This document shows positions 16,855-23,435 of a stretch of 30,705 nucleotides of DNA, one piece after another (position 1 is the stretch's first letter; every line of letters begins with the position of its first letter). Position numbers and translations under genes: made by a program. The notes under the pieces were generated by a model. That model saw only the letters and a program-made list of their open reading frames with translations. It was not told the DNA's origin and made no database searches. Source of the DNA: Alphaproteobacteria bacterium UBA6038 (GTDB lineage Bacteria > Pseudomonadota > Alphaproteobacteria > Micropepsales > Micropepsaceae). The stretch covers positions 1 through 30,705 of the forward strand of contig DIZC01000015.1 of assembly GCA_002429315.1 (NCBI GenBank), given 5' to 3'.

Positions 16855-17706
16855 TTACGCTCCGCGCCGTAGCCCGAGGCGTCCGGCGATCATGCGGTCG
16901 ACGACGCGTTTGGGCAGGATGTTCACCATGAGGGTCTGGATGGGATCGGGCGTGACGGTATAGCGGACCTTCGGCTTCCTCGCGGTGAGCGCGCGGCACA
17001 CGGTCTCGCCGATTTTCTCGGGCGGAAAGCCCTTGCGGCCCAGTTCCAGCATGTATGCCTTCAATCGGTCGAGCGCCGCGGCGTAAGGCGTGTTGGCGTA
17101 GCGCGAGGTGTCGATCTGCTCGGCCTTGTCCCAGATGGGCGTTGCCACTGCGCCGGGTGCCACCACGATGACATCGATGCCAAAAATCATCAGCTCGCGG
17201 CGCAACGATTCCGACAGCCCTTCCAATGCAAACTTGGAGGCGTTGTACGGACCGGTAAACGGATTGGCATTGCGGCCGCCGACGCTGGTGATCATCACGA
17301 TGCGGCCGGGCTCGCCGTTGCGCGAACTGTCCGCGCCCAGCAGCGGCGCGAACCCCTGGGCGACGATCAGCTGCCCGGTGACGTTCACCTCCAGCTGCTG
17401 GCGGAGTTCGTCCACGTCGAGATAGAGCAGGGGGCCGGCGACTGCGATGCCGGCATTGTTCACCAGCCCGGCCAACGTTGCATTGCCGATCGCGGCCGCC
17501 GTCTGTTCCGCCGCGCGGCTCACCGCCGCCGCGTCGGTGACGTCGAACAGAAGCGGCGTGAAGCGTTCGCCGAATTCGGCCTTCAGCCGGTCCGCGTCCG
17601 CCTGCTTGCGCACGCTGCCGAACACGTGAAAGCCGCGGCTCACAAGTACCTTCGTGCAGCCCCAGCCGATGCCGGTCGACGCGCCGGTTACCACAACGCT
17701 TTTCAT
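16855..17706 (-). CDS. SDR-family oxidoreductase
   Basis: A 283-residue classical short-chain dehydrogenase/reductase. The Rossmann glycine motif TGASTGIG is at residues 7-14, NNAG at 83-86, and the active site Ser141-Tyr154-Lys158 lies in ITSVGG and YNASK. It is predicted to be a soluble NAD(P)-dependent alcohol or ketone oxidoreductase; the substrate is unknown. Two ATGs are close together. I chose 17706 because the AGGGG ribosome site is then about 7 bases away, while the ATG at 17712 is too close to it. The gene is divergent from the hisN-like gene, with about 55 bases between them. The BrnT frame begins just beyond its 3' end. Confidence 0.9.
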   Translation of the reverse strand: MKSVVVTGASTGIGWGCTKVLVSRGFHVFGSVRKQADADRLKAEFGERFTPLLFDVTDAAAVSRAAEQTAAAIGNATLAGLVNNAGIAVAGPLLYLDVDELRQQLEVNVTGQLIVAQGFAPLLGADSSRNGEPGRIVMITSVGGRNANPFTGPYNASKFALEGLSESLRRELMIFGIDVIVVAPGAVATPIWDKAEQIDTSRYANTPYAAALDRLKAYMLELGRKGFPPEKIGETVCRALTARKPKVRYTVTPDPIQTLMVNILPKRVVDRMIAGRLGLRRGA

Positions 17707-17761
17707 CGCCATCCCCTTCGCCTAAGCCTTGGCGACTATACCGCGCGGGGAAACACCGGCC

Positions 17762-18553
17762 ATGCCCGTCGACACCGAAACCATCGCGTTCGCGCACCGG
17801 CTCGCCGATGCCGCTGGCGCCGCGATCAGGCCGTACTTCCGCCGGCGCATTGAGGTGACCGCCAAGCAGGCGGCGGGCGCCGCCTTCGATCCGGTCACTG
17901 CCGCCGACAAGGAAGCCGAACAGGCGATCCGCGCCCTCATCGAGCGCGAGCGGCCCGACGATGGCATCCTCGGCGAAGAGTTCGGCGAGAAGCCCTCCGC
18001 CAACGGGCTGCGCTGGGTGCTCGATCCCGTGGACGGCACCCGCGCCTTCATCACCGGCCGCCACGAATGGGGCTCGCTCATCGCGCTCGAGCAAAACGAG
18101 AAGCCCGTGCTCGGCGTCATCGATCAGCCGGTGCTGGGCGAGCGGTTCCTCGGGGTGAACGGCGAAGTGCACATGCTCACCGAAGGCGAGCGCCTGAAGC
18201 TGGCGGTGCGGCCCTGCGCGGATCTCTCCGAAGCGATTCTCTGCGCCACCCACCCGAGCGCCTATTTCGCGCCAGCCGAGCGCGACGCGTTCGCCCGCAT
18301 CGAGCGCGCGGTGAAGATGAGCCGCTTCGGCGGCGATTGTTACCTGTTCGTGGCGCTGGCGCTCGGTTTCGTCGATCTTATCGTCGAGTCCGGCTTCAAC
18401 CGGTGGGACGTGGCGGCGCTGATTCCCGTCGTCGAGGGCGCCGGCGGCACCCTCACCGACTGGCAGGGCGGCTCCTGCGAGCACGGCGGCCAAATTCTCG
18501 CCGCCGGCGATTTGCGCATCCACGAGCAGGCGATAAAGCTGCTGCGGGGTTGA
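17762..18553 (+). CDS. hisN: Inositol-monophosphatase-fold histidinol-phosphatase (HisN type)
   Basis: A 263-residue metal-dependent sugar-phosphatase-fold enzyme. Metal-site motifs are visible: GEEFG (71-75), WVLDPVDGTRAFITG (86-100) and NRWDVAALIPVVEGAGG toward the C terminus. The combination RAFITG plus HEWGSLIAL is typical of alphaproteobacterial HisN, which makes histidinol from histidinol phosphate; a broader inositol- or nucleotide-phosphatase role remains possible. I chose the ATG at 17762 (GGGGA at 17747-17751). A TTG at 17729 would add 11 residues. Immediately downstream comes a palindromic repeat. Confidence 0.85.
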   Translation: MPVDTETIAFAHRLADAAGAAIRPYFRRRIEVTAKQAAGAAFDPVTAADKEAEQAIRALIERERPDDGILGEEFGEKPSANGLRWVLDPVDGTRAFITGRHEWGSLIALEQNEKPVLGVIDQPVLGERFLGVNGEVHMLTEGERLKLAVRPCADLSEAILCATHPSAYFAPAERDAFARIERAVKMSRFGGDCYLFVALALGFVDLIVESGFNRWDVAALIPVVEGAGGTLTDWQGGSCEHGGQILAAGDLRIHEQAIKLLRG

Positions 18554-18568
18554 ATTCAGATTTAATCT

Positions 18569-18672
18569 TTCCCCGCTTGCGGGGGAGGTGGCGCGCAGCG
18601 CCGGAGGGGGCACTCGCATGCGTTCGCCCCCCTCCCCGCCTTCGGCGGTACTCCCCCCGTAAACGGGGGGAG
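18569..18672. repeat. Composite palindromic intergenic repeat
   Basis: At least two perfect hairpins can be drawn: CCCCGC/GCGGGG (18571-18576 with 18579-18584) and CTCCCCCCG/CGGGGGGAG (18651-18659 with 18664-18672). Between them are the smaller inverted units GGCGC/GCGCC and GGAGGGGGC/GCCCCCCTCC. The core wording, gcttgcgggggaggtggcgc, is of the type scattered between genes in many alphaproteobacteria (REP/BIME-like). It starts 16 bases after the hisN stop and runs into the 3' end of the opposite-strand gene starting at 18835. Confidence 0.75.
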
Positions 18673-18835
18673 AGCCTAATCGCCGCATCGCGAACACCGC
18701 CTTGGCCCAGCCAATGTGCGTCCGCACGCGGCGGCAAAGCTCGCGCACCTCGCGCCGGAACGCCCGCATCTCGGCGGTGTGACGGCCGGTTTTGAGCGCG
18801 TTGCGATTGCCGCGCGGCGCGCCGCCCCGGTTCAT
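18673..18835 (-). CDS. Small basic protein, 3' end merged with a palindromic repeat
   Basis: From the ATG at 18835 the minus strand reads MNRGGAPRGNRNALKTGRHT, then AEMRAFRREVRELCRRVRTH and IGWAKAVFAMRR. The G-x-P-x-GNxNALK-x-G opening is a motif I know from small alphaproteobacterial proteins of unknown function. Its ATG overlaps the stop of the preceding gene (ATGA), so the two form an operon. The frame meets no stop where the gene should end: it runs into the palindromic repeat (18672 and below) and stays open for hundreds of codons antisense to hisN and the SDR gene. I therefore give the end only as the repeat border. The insertion of the repeat may have removed the original stop. Confidence 0.5.
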
Positions 18836-19304
18836 GGCGCGCTCAGCGTCCTGGTTGAATTCCAATTTTTTTCTCGCAGCGCCGATGGGGTCTCCACGGC
18901 CCGATCGCGGTTCTCCGTCTCGCGATGCCTTTTGACCCATTCGTGATACGAGCTGCCGGTTGTGCCGCTCTGGCCAGCCGGACGCTTCTTGGCCGCGAGC
19001 TCGTAATCTCGCCTGCGGTCCCGCAGGTATCCGCGGTTTGCCCGCAACAGCATTCCCACCAACGTCGCGTCCAGCCGCATCATGCGAACGGCCGCGTTCA
19101 TCAAGTCCATGCGGCTGCCGAACATCCGGTCATCTTCGGTGGCCCGGGGCAGGCAGTACGCCAGCAGCTTGCGCAGGTCCTCCAGGTCCTGGGCGAGAAA
19201 GGCCTCAGGGTCGAGGAATTCGGTGTCCGGCGTTTCGAGGTGGCGGCGCGCTGGACGACATATCCTGGTTCGGTAATTGGGGCATTTTTCATGTTCCTGT
19301 TCAT
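18832..19304 (-). CDS. Unknown protein divergent from S24 repressor, possible N-terminal frameshift
   Basis: The main frame carries a coherent helical protein: ETPDTEFLDPEAFLAQDLED, then LRKLLAYCLPRATEDDRMFG, SRMDLMNAAVRMMRLDATLV and a basic tail, ending at 18832. I recognise no family. In this frame the only upstream start is a TTG at 19350 without a ribosome site. Another frame offers ATGs at 19304 and 19292 (the latter behind AACAGGAAC), reading MKNAPITEPGYVVQRAATS, which would connect to the main frame by a shift near 19240-19260. I therefore suspect a frameshift, or a sequencing error, close to the N terminus. It is first in a two-gene unit and divergent from the LexA-like repressor, which probably controls it. 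Confidence 0.5.
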
Positions 19305-19345
19305 TCGAGTCCGCAACCCCCCTGGCTCTCCTATATTGTGTATTA

Positions 19346-19408
19346 TGCAACTATCGTCAATGCACAAATTGCATAAAAGATTATTGCAAATTGTTGCATG
19401 ATGTTGCA
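19346..19408. promoter_or_regulatory. Phased TTGCA array, candidate repressor operator region
   Basis: The AT-rich gap between the two divergent genes holds TTGCA at 19369, 19384, 19394 and 19404, and its inverse TGCAA at 19346. The last three are exactly 10 bp apart (with TGTTGCA repeated at 19392 and 19402), one helical turn, and so lie on one face of the DNA. The base composition contrasts sharply with the GC-rich flanks. It is a good candidate binding site for the S24 repressor encoded immediately downstream, which would control both directions. Confidence 0.55.
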
Positions 19409-19419
19409 GAACCGCGGCC

Positions 19420-20037
19420 ATGGACGCGGAATGGATCAGGCAGCGGCTGGACGCCATCCCCGGCAAGACCCAGGCCGGGCTCGCCCGGGCGCTGGGCCTC
19501 GATCCGGCGGCGGTCACCCGCATCCTGCAGGGCAAGCGGCACATCAAGGCGTATGAAATCCCCGCGATCGAAGCGTATTTCGATGCGCCGCACCGCGAAT
19601 CGCCGCCGTTGCCCCGGCTGCTCGAGCCGACCTGGCGGGGCGGCGAAACCATTCCCGTGCTGGGTGTGGCCGAAGCCGGCAAGGACGGGCTCGTCGAGTG
19701 GAACGGCGAGGTGGTGGACCGGGTGGCGAAGCCGCCGTTCATGGCCGGCGCCACCAATGCCTATGCCGTGTTCGTGCAGGGCGACAGCATGTGGCCGCGC
19801 TACAGCCACGGCGAGCTGGTGTACGTGCATCCCGGCCGCCCGGTGACGCCCGGCTGCTTCGTGGTGGCGCAGTTCGAGACGCCGGACTCGCCCACGCCGC
19901 GCGCGTTCATCAAGCAATATGTCCGGCGGGGCGGCGCGCAGACCATCCTGCACCAATTCAATCCGAAGAAAGACCTGGCGCTGGCGACGGCGCAGCTGAA
20001 GGCGCTGCACCGCATCGTCGGCAGTGGCGAGGCCTAA
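19420..20037 (+). CDS. LexA/C1-like repressor with S24 self-cleavage domain
   Basis: A 205-residue regulator. Residues about 14-45 form a helix-turn-helix (GKTQAGLARALGLDPAAVTR). The C-terminal half is an S24/LexA peptidase: candidate cleavage bond Ala86-Gly87 in LGVAEAGKDG, nucleophile Ser123 in VQGDSMWPRYSHGE, and general base Lys165 in RAFIKQYVRR. The spacing fits LexA and phage repressors. RecA-stimulated self-cleavage would inactivate it and release its targets, most likely the divergent unknown operon. No Shine-Dalgarno is obvious before the ATG at 19420, which lies 12 bases after the TTGCA array. It is not LexA itself by HTH sequence; it looks like a stray or prophage-derived repressor. 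Confidence 0.85.
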   Translation: MDAEWIRQRLDAIPGKTQAGLARALGLDPAAVTRILQGKRHIKAYEIPAIEAYFDAPHRESPPLPRLLEPTWRGGETIPVLGVAEAGKDGLVEWNGEVVDRVAKPPFMAGATNAYAVFVQGDSMWPRYSHGELVYVHPGRPVTPGCFVVAQFETPDSPTPRAFIKQYVRRGGAQTILHQFNPKKDLALATAQLKALHRIVGSGEA

Positions 20038-20113
20038 GACCCGCTGCTCGCTGTAACGCTCAGATCGCCTCTCCCGCAAAGGTGTCGCATCTACACGGTA
20101 GAGATGAGAAGCA

Positions 20114-20524
20114 ATGGTGTTTGCGATCAAGGCCGAGGTTCGCGATCCGCGGGCGAGGAGGTTCGCGTTCGCCGCGCAGAAGACGATGTATGGCGGCAAG
20201 CAGATCGCCGCCGGCGACACGGTGTTCGTGTTCGCGAGCGAGAACGAGGGCGGGCAGGGCCTCGTCGCGCGCGGGCTTGTCACCGCGGTCGAGGCGATCG
20301 CGAAAACGCGCGGTGTCGCGCGACAAACGCCGCGCGTGAGCGTCACCATCCGGCGCACGGCGCTGGCCAAGCGGCCGCTGGGGCGGAGAGAGCTCAAACC
20401 GTTCACCGATTGGAAGGACGGACGGCCGGAAACCGAGCTCAATTTCAAGTTCTATCGCCAGGCCACCAACAAGATCGCCGGCCTCTCGGAGGCAGCAGCG
20501 GCGTTCCTCAGCGGATTCTTCTAG
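20114..20524 (+). CDS. Conserved hypothetical protein, possibly EVE/PUA-like
   Basis: A 136-residue soluble protein, MVFAIKAEVRDPRARRFAFA onward, with AAGDTVFVFASENEGGQGLV and a C-terminal part KPFTDWKDGRPETELNFKFY. I recognise this as a conserved uncharacterised protein of alphaproteobacteria. The G-D-x-V-F-x-F-x-S-E-N-x-G-G-x-G-L-V-A-R-G stretch recalls EVE/PUA-like folds that bind modified bases, but that is inference only. A weak GAGAAG precedes the ATG. It follows the S24 repressor gene by 76 bases on the same strand and could be co-transcribed with it. Confidence 0.7.
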   Translation: MVFAIKAEVRDPRARRFAFAAQKTMYGGKQIAAGDTVFVFASENEGGQGLVARGLVTAVEAIAKTRGVARQTPRVSVTIRRTALAKRPLGRRELKPFTDWKDGRPETELNFKFYRQATNKIAGLSEAAAAFLSGFF

Positions 20525-20616
20525 GGACCGGCTCGTTGCGGGTGCCGAAAGGCGATTCGGCCATTGTTCCGGCCCCTGAAAAGCGCGATCATGAACGCGA
20601 AACGGGGGATATCGCA

Positions 20617-21923
20617 ATGTTCAGGAAAGAAAGTGCCAGAGAGGCGCCGCGCCTCTTGCGCAGCGCACGTCTCGCGACGTGTTGGGTTGCTGCGATAGCA
20701 GCCTTGTTGGCCCTGTGCAGCCCGGCGCCCGCCGCCAAGCTCGAAGTGCTGCACGAATTCACCGGCCCCGACGGCTCCGATCCCCAGGGCGGGCTCACCG
20801 TTAATCCCGATACCGGTACGCTGTACGGTACGGCGATCTATGGCGGCGCCGGGTACGGGACCGTGTTCTCGCTGACGCCGCCGCTGCCCGGCAAGAGCAG
20901 ATGGAAGTTCAAGGTCATTTATACCTTCAAGGGCGGCGCGGATGGTTCCCAGCCGGCAACCGGGCTGGTGTTTCTCAACGACGACGCTGGCCTACACTTG
21001 ATTGGCACCACGCTAAGAGGCAGTTCGTTTTGCGACTGTGGCACGATCTTCGAGCTGGACAATGTGTCTGGCGCCTGGGAGAAAATCGCAAGCCACCAGT
21101 TTCAAGGTGATACGTACGACGGCGGCCTTCCCAACTCGACGCCAGTGTTCGATCCGAAAACCAAGACTGTTTTCGGCACGACGGGAAGCTCCGGCAACGA
21201 CAGCGGCTCGATATACGGTTTGGATCCGTACAATTTCGATTTCACGGTCATCTACAACCCCGCCCAGCACATCGGCACCTCTGTCGGCACCAGTCCGTTT
21301 GGAGTAGCGGTCGACAGCGACGATGGATTACTTTTGGGGACGGCCCTTAAGAGCGACTACGCGGGCACGATCTTCCTGATGGATTTTCAAGGGGCAGGCG
21401 AGATACTGCACGAGTTCAAAGGCCCCCCGATGGCGCGTATCCTGGGGCGCCGCCGACCATGGATGCGGGCGGTACGCTGTATGGAAGCACTTTCGCAGGC
21501 GGCAATCCGAAAGCTTGCCCCAACAGCCCGGGCTGCGGAATAATTTGGAAGAAGCCACCCTCCTCGCGAGAGAAGGTGTTGCACAGCATGGCCTTCTATT
21601 CGCATCCGCGCGACGGACAGTCGCCAATCTCGCCGCTGGTGCTGGACGCGGAAACCGGCACGCTCTACGGCACGACTTTCTATGGCGGCACCGGTACCAC
21701 CTGCGGCGGCTATAACGGCAGCTGCGGCACGATCTTCAGCATTGATACGCTAGGCGATAATTATCAGGTGTTGTGGGAATTCCCGAAGGGTGGCGTGGCC
21801 AGTCCCAACGGCCAGCTCGTGTTCCACAGCGGCGCGCTCTATGGCGTTAGCTATGACGGCGGCACATCCTGCCCGGATCGCAACTACATCGGCTGTGGCA
21901 CCGTGTGGAAACTGACGCCCTGA
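20617..21923 (+). pseudogene. Secreted tandem-repeat protein (GloVer/TIGR03803 type), frameshifted
   Basis: The start at 20617 (GGGGGA upstream) opens a protein with a membrane/signal segment (CWVAAIAALLALCSPAPAA). It is followed by repeats of the form D-x-x-x-G-x-LYGT-x-x-x-GG-x-G-x-GT-V-F, for example TGTLYGTAIYGGAGYGTVFS and GTLYGTTFYGG. These are choice-of-anchor tandem repeats expected to form a propeller-like extracellular domain. The first frame reads to HEFKGPP, then becomes nonsense and stops at 21543. The matching sequence (DGAYPGAPPTMDAGGTLYGS) continues in another frame to the stop at 21923. One extra C in the C6 run at 21423-21428 would restore a protein of about 436 residues. 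It is either a genuine frameshift or a homopolymer sequencing error. Confidence 0.8.
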
Positions 21924-21954
21924 AGTAACGCCCGGGCTACTGCAGCGAAGGCTG

Positions 21955-22082
21955 TCAGACTGACTGCGTCGCTTCGAGGAATGAAAGAACGGCCCGCCGG
22001 CTTTCCGGTGTGCGGACCCGCTATTTGCGCAAGCGTTCGGGGCGGAGGAGCGTTTGGCGCTTTTGCCACGCAAACGGGAAAC
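21955..22082 (-). ncRNA. Repeated structured element, copy A (orphan)
   Basis: About 75% identical over its length to the element at 28706-28831. Shared blocks include tcagactgac, atgaaaga, ccggcttt, gcggagga and tttgccacgc. Read on the minus strand it gives GUGGCAAA, a stem AAGCG/CGCUU enclosing GCUCCUCCGC, then GCGCAAA and a second long hairpin followed by UUCUUUCAUU. The second stem differs from copy B at several positions, but the changes leave G-U pairs on the minus strand, while the plus strand would have A-C mismatches. It begins 25 bases after the small minus-strand gene ending at 22107, and no minus-strand gene follows it. Confidence 0.55.
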
Positions 22083-22106
22083 GCAACTTTAGGACAGGAT
22101 TGTTCC

Positions 22107-22307
22107 TCAAGGGGTTTCCCTGCGGCATTGGAATGCCAGCGTCATCCATCGTTCCGCGCAATTGAATAGCTCAAACTTCGTAGCCTCATCGGACGCGGCA
22201 TTGGCGCGCTTCACGAGTCCCATTGCGTGCTCCCGACAATACGCGGCGCGTTCCCCGGGTGTCTTGAGATTTGTCGGTATTTCAAACATTTCCAGCTTGC
22301 CACTCAT
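22107..22307 (-). CDS. Small conserved hypothetical protein
   Basis: A 66-residue protein: MSGKLEMFEIPTNLKTPGER, AAYCREHAMGLVKRANAASD, then EATKFELFNCAERWMTLAFQ. The pattern (Y-x-x-x-A-x-x-x-x-x-x-A-x-x-x-x-D-x-x-x-K-x-x-L-x-x-x-A-x-x-W-x-x-LA) matches a very common family of 60-75 residue helical proteins of unknown function in alphaproteobacteria. Two or three cysteines are present. The ATG at 22307 and one at 22289 are both possible and neither has a strong ribosome site. Copy A of the structured RNA element follows it on the same strand. Confidence 0.65.
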   Translation of the reverse strand: MSGKLEMFEIPTNLKTPGERAAYCREHAMGLVKRANAASDEATKFELFNCAERWMTLAFQCRRETP

Positions 22308-22408
22308 TATTAGCGAACGTCAGCAGGCGGGCGCTGTTCCGGGACGCACCCAGATTCTTGCCACGAAATTTGTCGCGGCGCCTTCGGGCCTGTTCGATGC
22401 AAGGCTGG

Positions 22409-22451
22409 TTGACCAACTGCCTTGACCAAGGTCGAGCAAATCTGCTTAGGT
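22409..22451 (+). promoter_or_regulatory. Candidate promoter and operator of the phd-vapC pair
   Basis: TTGACCAA occurs twice, at 22409-22416 and 22422-22429; the second copy lies in an imperfect palindrome CTTGACCAAGGTCGAG. TTGACC (22422) could be a -35 box, with TTAGGT (22446-22451) as -10 at an 18-base spacing. Transcription would then begin at about the antitoxin ATG (22459), suggesting a leaderless message, in line with the lack of a good ribosome site. Repeats overlapping the promoter would suit autorepression by the toxin-antitoxin complex. Confidence 0.4.
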
Positions 22452-22458
22452 TCCCGCC

Positions 22459-22851
22459 ATGGTCCGGCAAGTGAACCTGTACGTAGCCAAGACGCACCTC
22501 TCGCGGCTGGTGGAAGACGCCGCGGGCGGAGAAGAGATCGTCATCGCCAAGAACGGCAAGCCGATCGCGAAACTGTCCGCCGCCGCAGAAAAGCCCGCGC
22601 CGACGAAGCGCGAACTCGGCCAATGGGCGAAATATCTCACGCCGGACGAAATCAAATACCGCAACTCACCGCAGTTCTGGCGTGATTGGAAGGCTATGGA
22701 TGCCGAGATCGAGCGGGATTTCGCTCGCGGTCTCGAGGAAGAACAGCCGGAGGACGATAAGACGTGGCGCGATATCTCCTCGACTCGAACGCCCTCCTCG
22801 ATCTCGCGGAAGTCCCTGACGCGCTCCGCAAAGAAGCGCGCGAAGCGGTAG
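22459..22851 (+). CDS. Phd/YefM-type antitoxin
   Basis: The N terminus is a typical Phd/YefM domain (VRQVNLYVAKTHLSRLVEDA, GGEEIVIAKNGKPIAKLSA), which dimerises to bind the operator. The acidic C-terminal part (AEIERDFARGLEEEQPEDD) should wrap the toxin. The frame is 130 residues long, more than usual for the family, because the last 29 codons overlap the toxin gene. That tail (STRTPSSISRKSLTRSAKKR) looks like the toxin read out of frame. In the toxin frame a TAA at 22758 would end the antitoxin just before the toxin start, so a late frameshift is possible. It is the partner of the PIN toxin at 22764. Confidence 0.82.
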   Translation: MVRQVNLYVAKTHLSRLVEDAAGGEEIVIAKNGKPIAKLSAAAEKPAPTKRELGQWAKYLTPDEIKYRNSPQFWRDWKAMDAEIERDFARGLEEEQPEDDKTWRDISSTRTPSSISRKSLTRSAKKRAKR

Positions 22852-23171
22852 AGGACCCGCAGAACGAGCTGTTTGTCAGCCTTGCAAGTCTTTGGGAACT
22901 GGCGATCAAAGCAGCGAGGGGAAGATTACCTGCGTATACAAGGCTGATTGCCCAAGGGTCTGAGGCGCTGTCGCACTCGCTGCAGAGCATGAATCTTGCC
23001 GTCCTCGACATCTCATTGCAGCAGGCCCTGGCGGCGGCGGCGCTGCCTCGGCACCACGGCGACCCCTTCGATCGCGTGATGATAGCGCAGGCGATTTTGG
23101 AAGACATGACGCTCATTACGCGTGACCGAATTTTCTCCCGATACGCCGGCGTGCGGGTGCTGGCGGCGTGA
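22764..23171 (+). CDS. PIN-domain toxin (VapC type)
   Basis: A 135-residue PIN-domain ribonuclease. The acidic active site can be read as Asp7 (YLLDSNALLDL), Glu45 (SLWELAIK), Asp103 (HHGDPFDRVMIAQA) and Asp121 (LITRDRIF), all present, so it should be active. The gene starts with GTG at 22764, 9 bases after GGAGGA, and overlaps the antitoxin frame by 88 bases. VapC toxins cleave tRNA or rRNA; the target of this one is unknown. The Phd-plus-PIN (rather than VapB-plus-PIN) pairing is common in alphaproteobacteria. Confidence 0.88.
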   Translation: MARYLLDSNALLDLAEVPDALRKEAREAVEDPQNELFVSLASLWELAIKAARGRLPAYTRLIAQGSEALSHSLQSMNLAVLDISLQQALAAAALPRHHGDPFDRVMIAQAILEDMTLITRDRIFSRYAGVRVLAA

Positions 23172-23214
23172 TCCGTTCGCGCGCGCCGGACAAGTCAGCG
23201 GGCGGAAGCCGAGA

Positions 23215-23322
23215 TCAACGCTGCGCGCGTGCTTCTTCGTCGGGTGACAGGCGGTCGTCGGCGTAACCCCAGTCACACAAGCGTAGCTTCTTGTGGCGGG
23301 AAAGCGTTGCGTGAACGCTCAT
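23215..23322 (-). CDS. Possible 35-residue small protein
   Basis: ATG at 23322 to TGA at 23215 reads MSVHATLSRHKKLRLCDWGY then ADDRLSPDEEARAQR. The composition (balanced acidic/basic, with aromatic residues) is more protein-like than random GC-rich sequence. There is only a weak GGGG about 10 bases upstream. It could also be the surviving tail of a larger gene. I recognise no family. It lies in the 264-base gap after the vapC gene, which otherwise holds nothing clear. Confidence 0.3.
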   Translation of the reverse strand: MSVHATLSRHKKLRLCDWGYADDRLSPDEEARAQR

Positions 23323-23435
23323 GATCTGTCACCCCGAGCCTTGCCGGACGGAATGCAAAGGTCTCCTATATTACCCGACTCCCGGCCGCGTCATCGCGGG
23401 GTCACGCGGCTATGGATCATTTCGGGGAGGCAACA

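Noticed and set aside
16838..18940. A 700-codon open frame on the minus strand
   Set aside because: It runs antisense through hisN and out of frame through the SDR gene, both of which have clear family motifs. Only its first 55 or so codons (from 18835) look like a protein.
19346..19408. The short repeats as a CRISPR array
   Set aside because: The repeat unit is only 5-7 bases with 3-10 base gaps, far below CRISPR repeat and spacer sizes, and no cas gene is nearby.
21923..21945. GTAACGCCCGGGCTAC near the end of the frameshifted gene as a terminator
   Set aside because: The palindrome is short and imperfect and no T-run follows on either strand.
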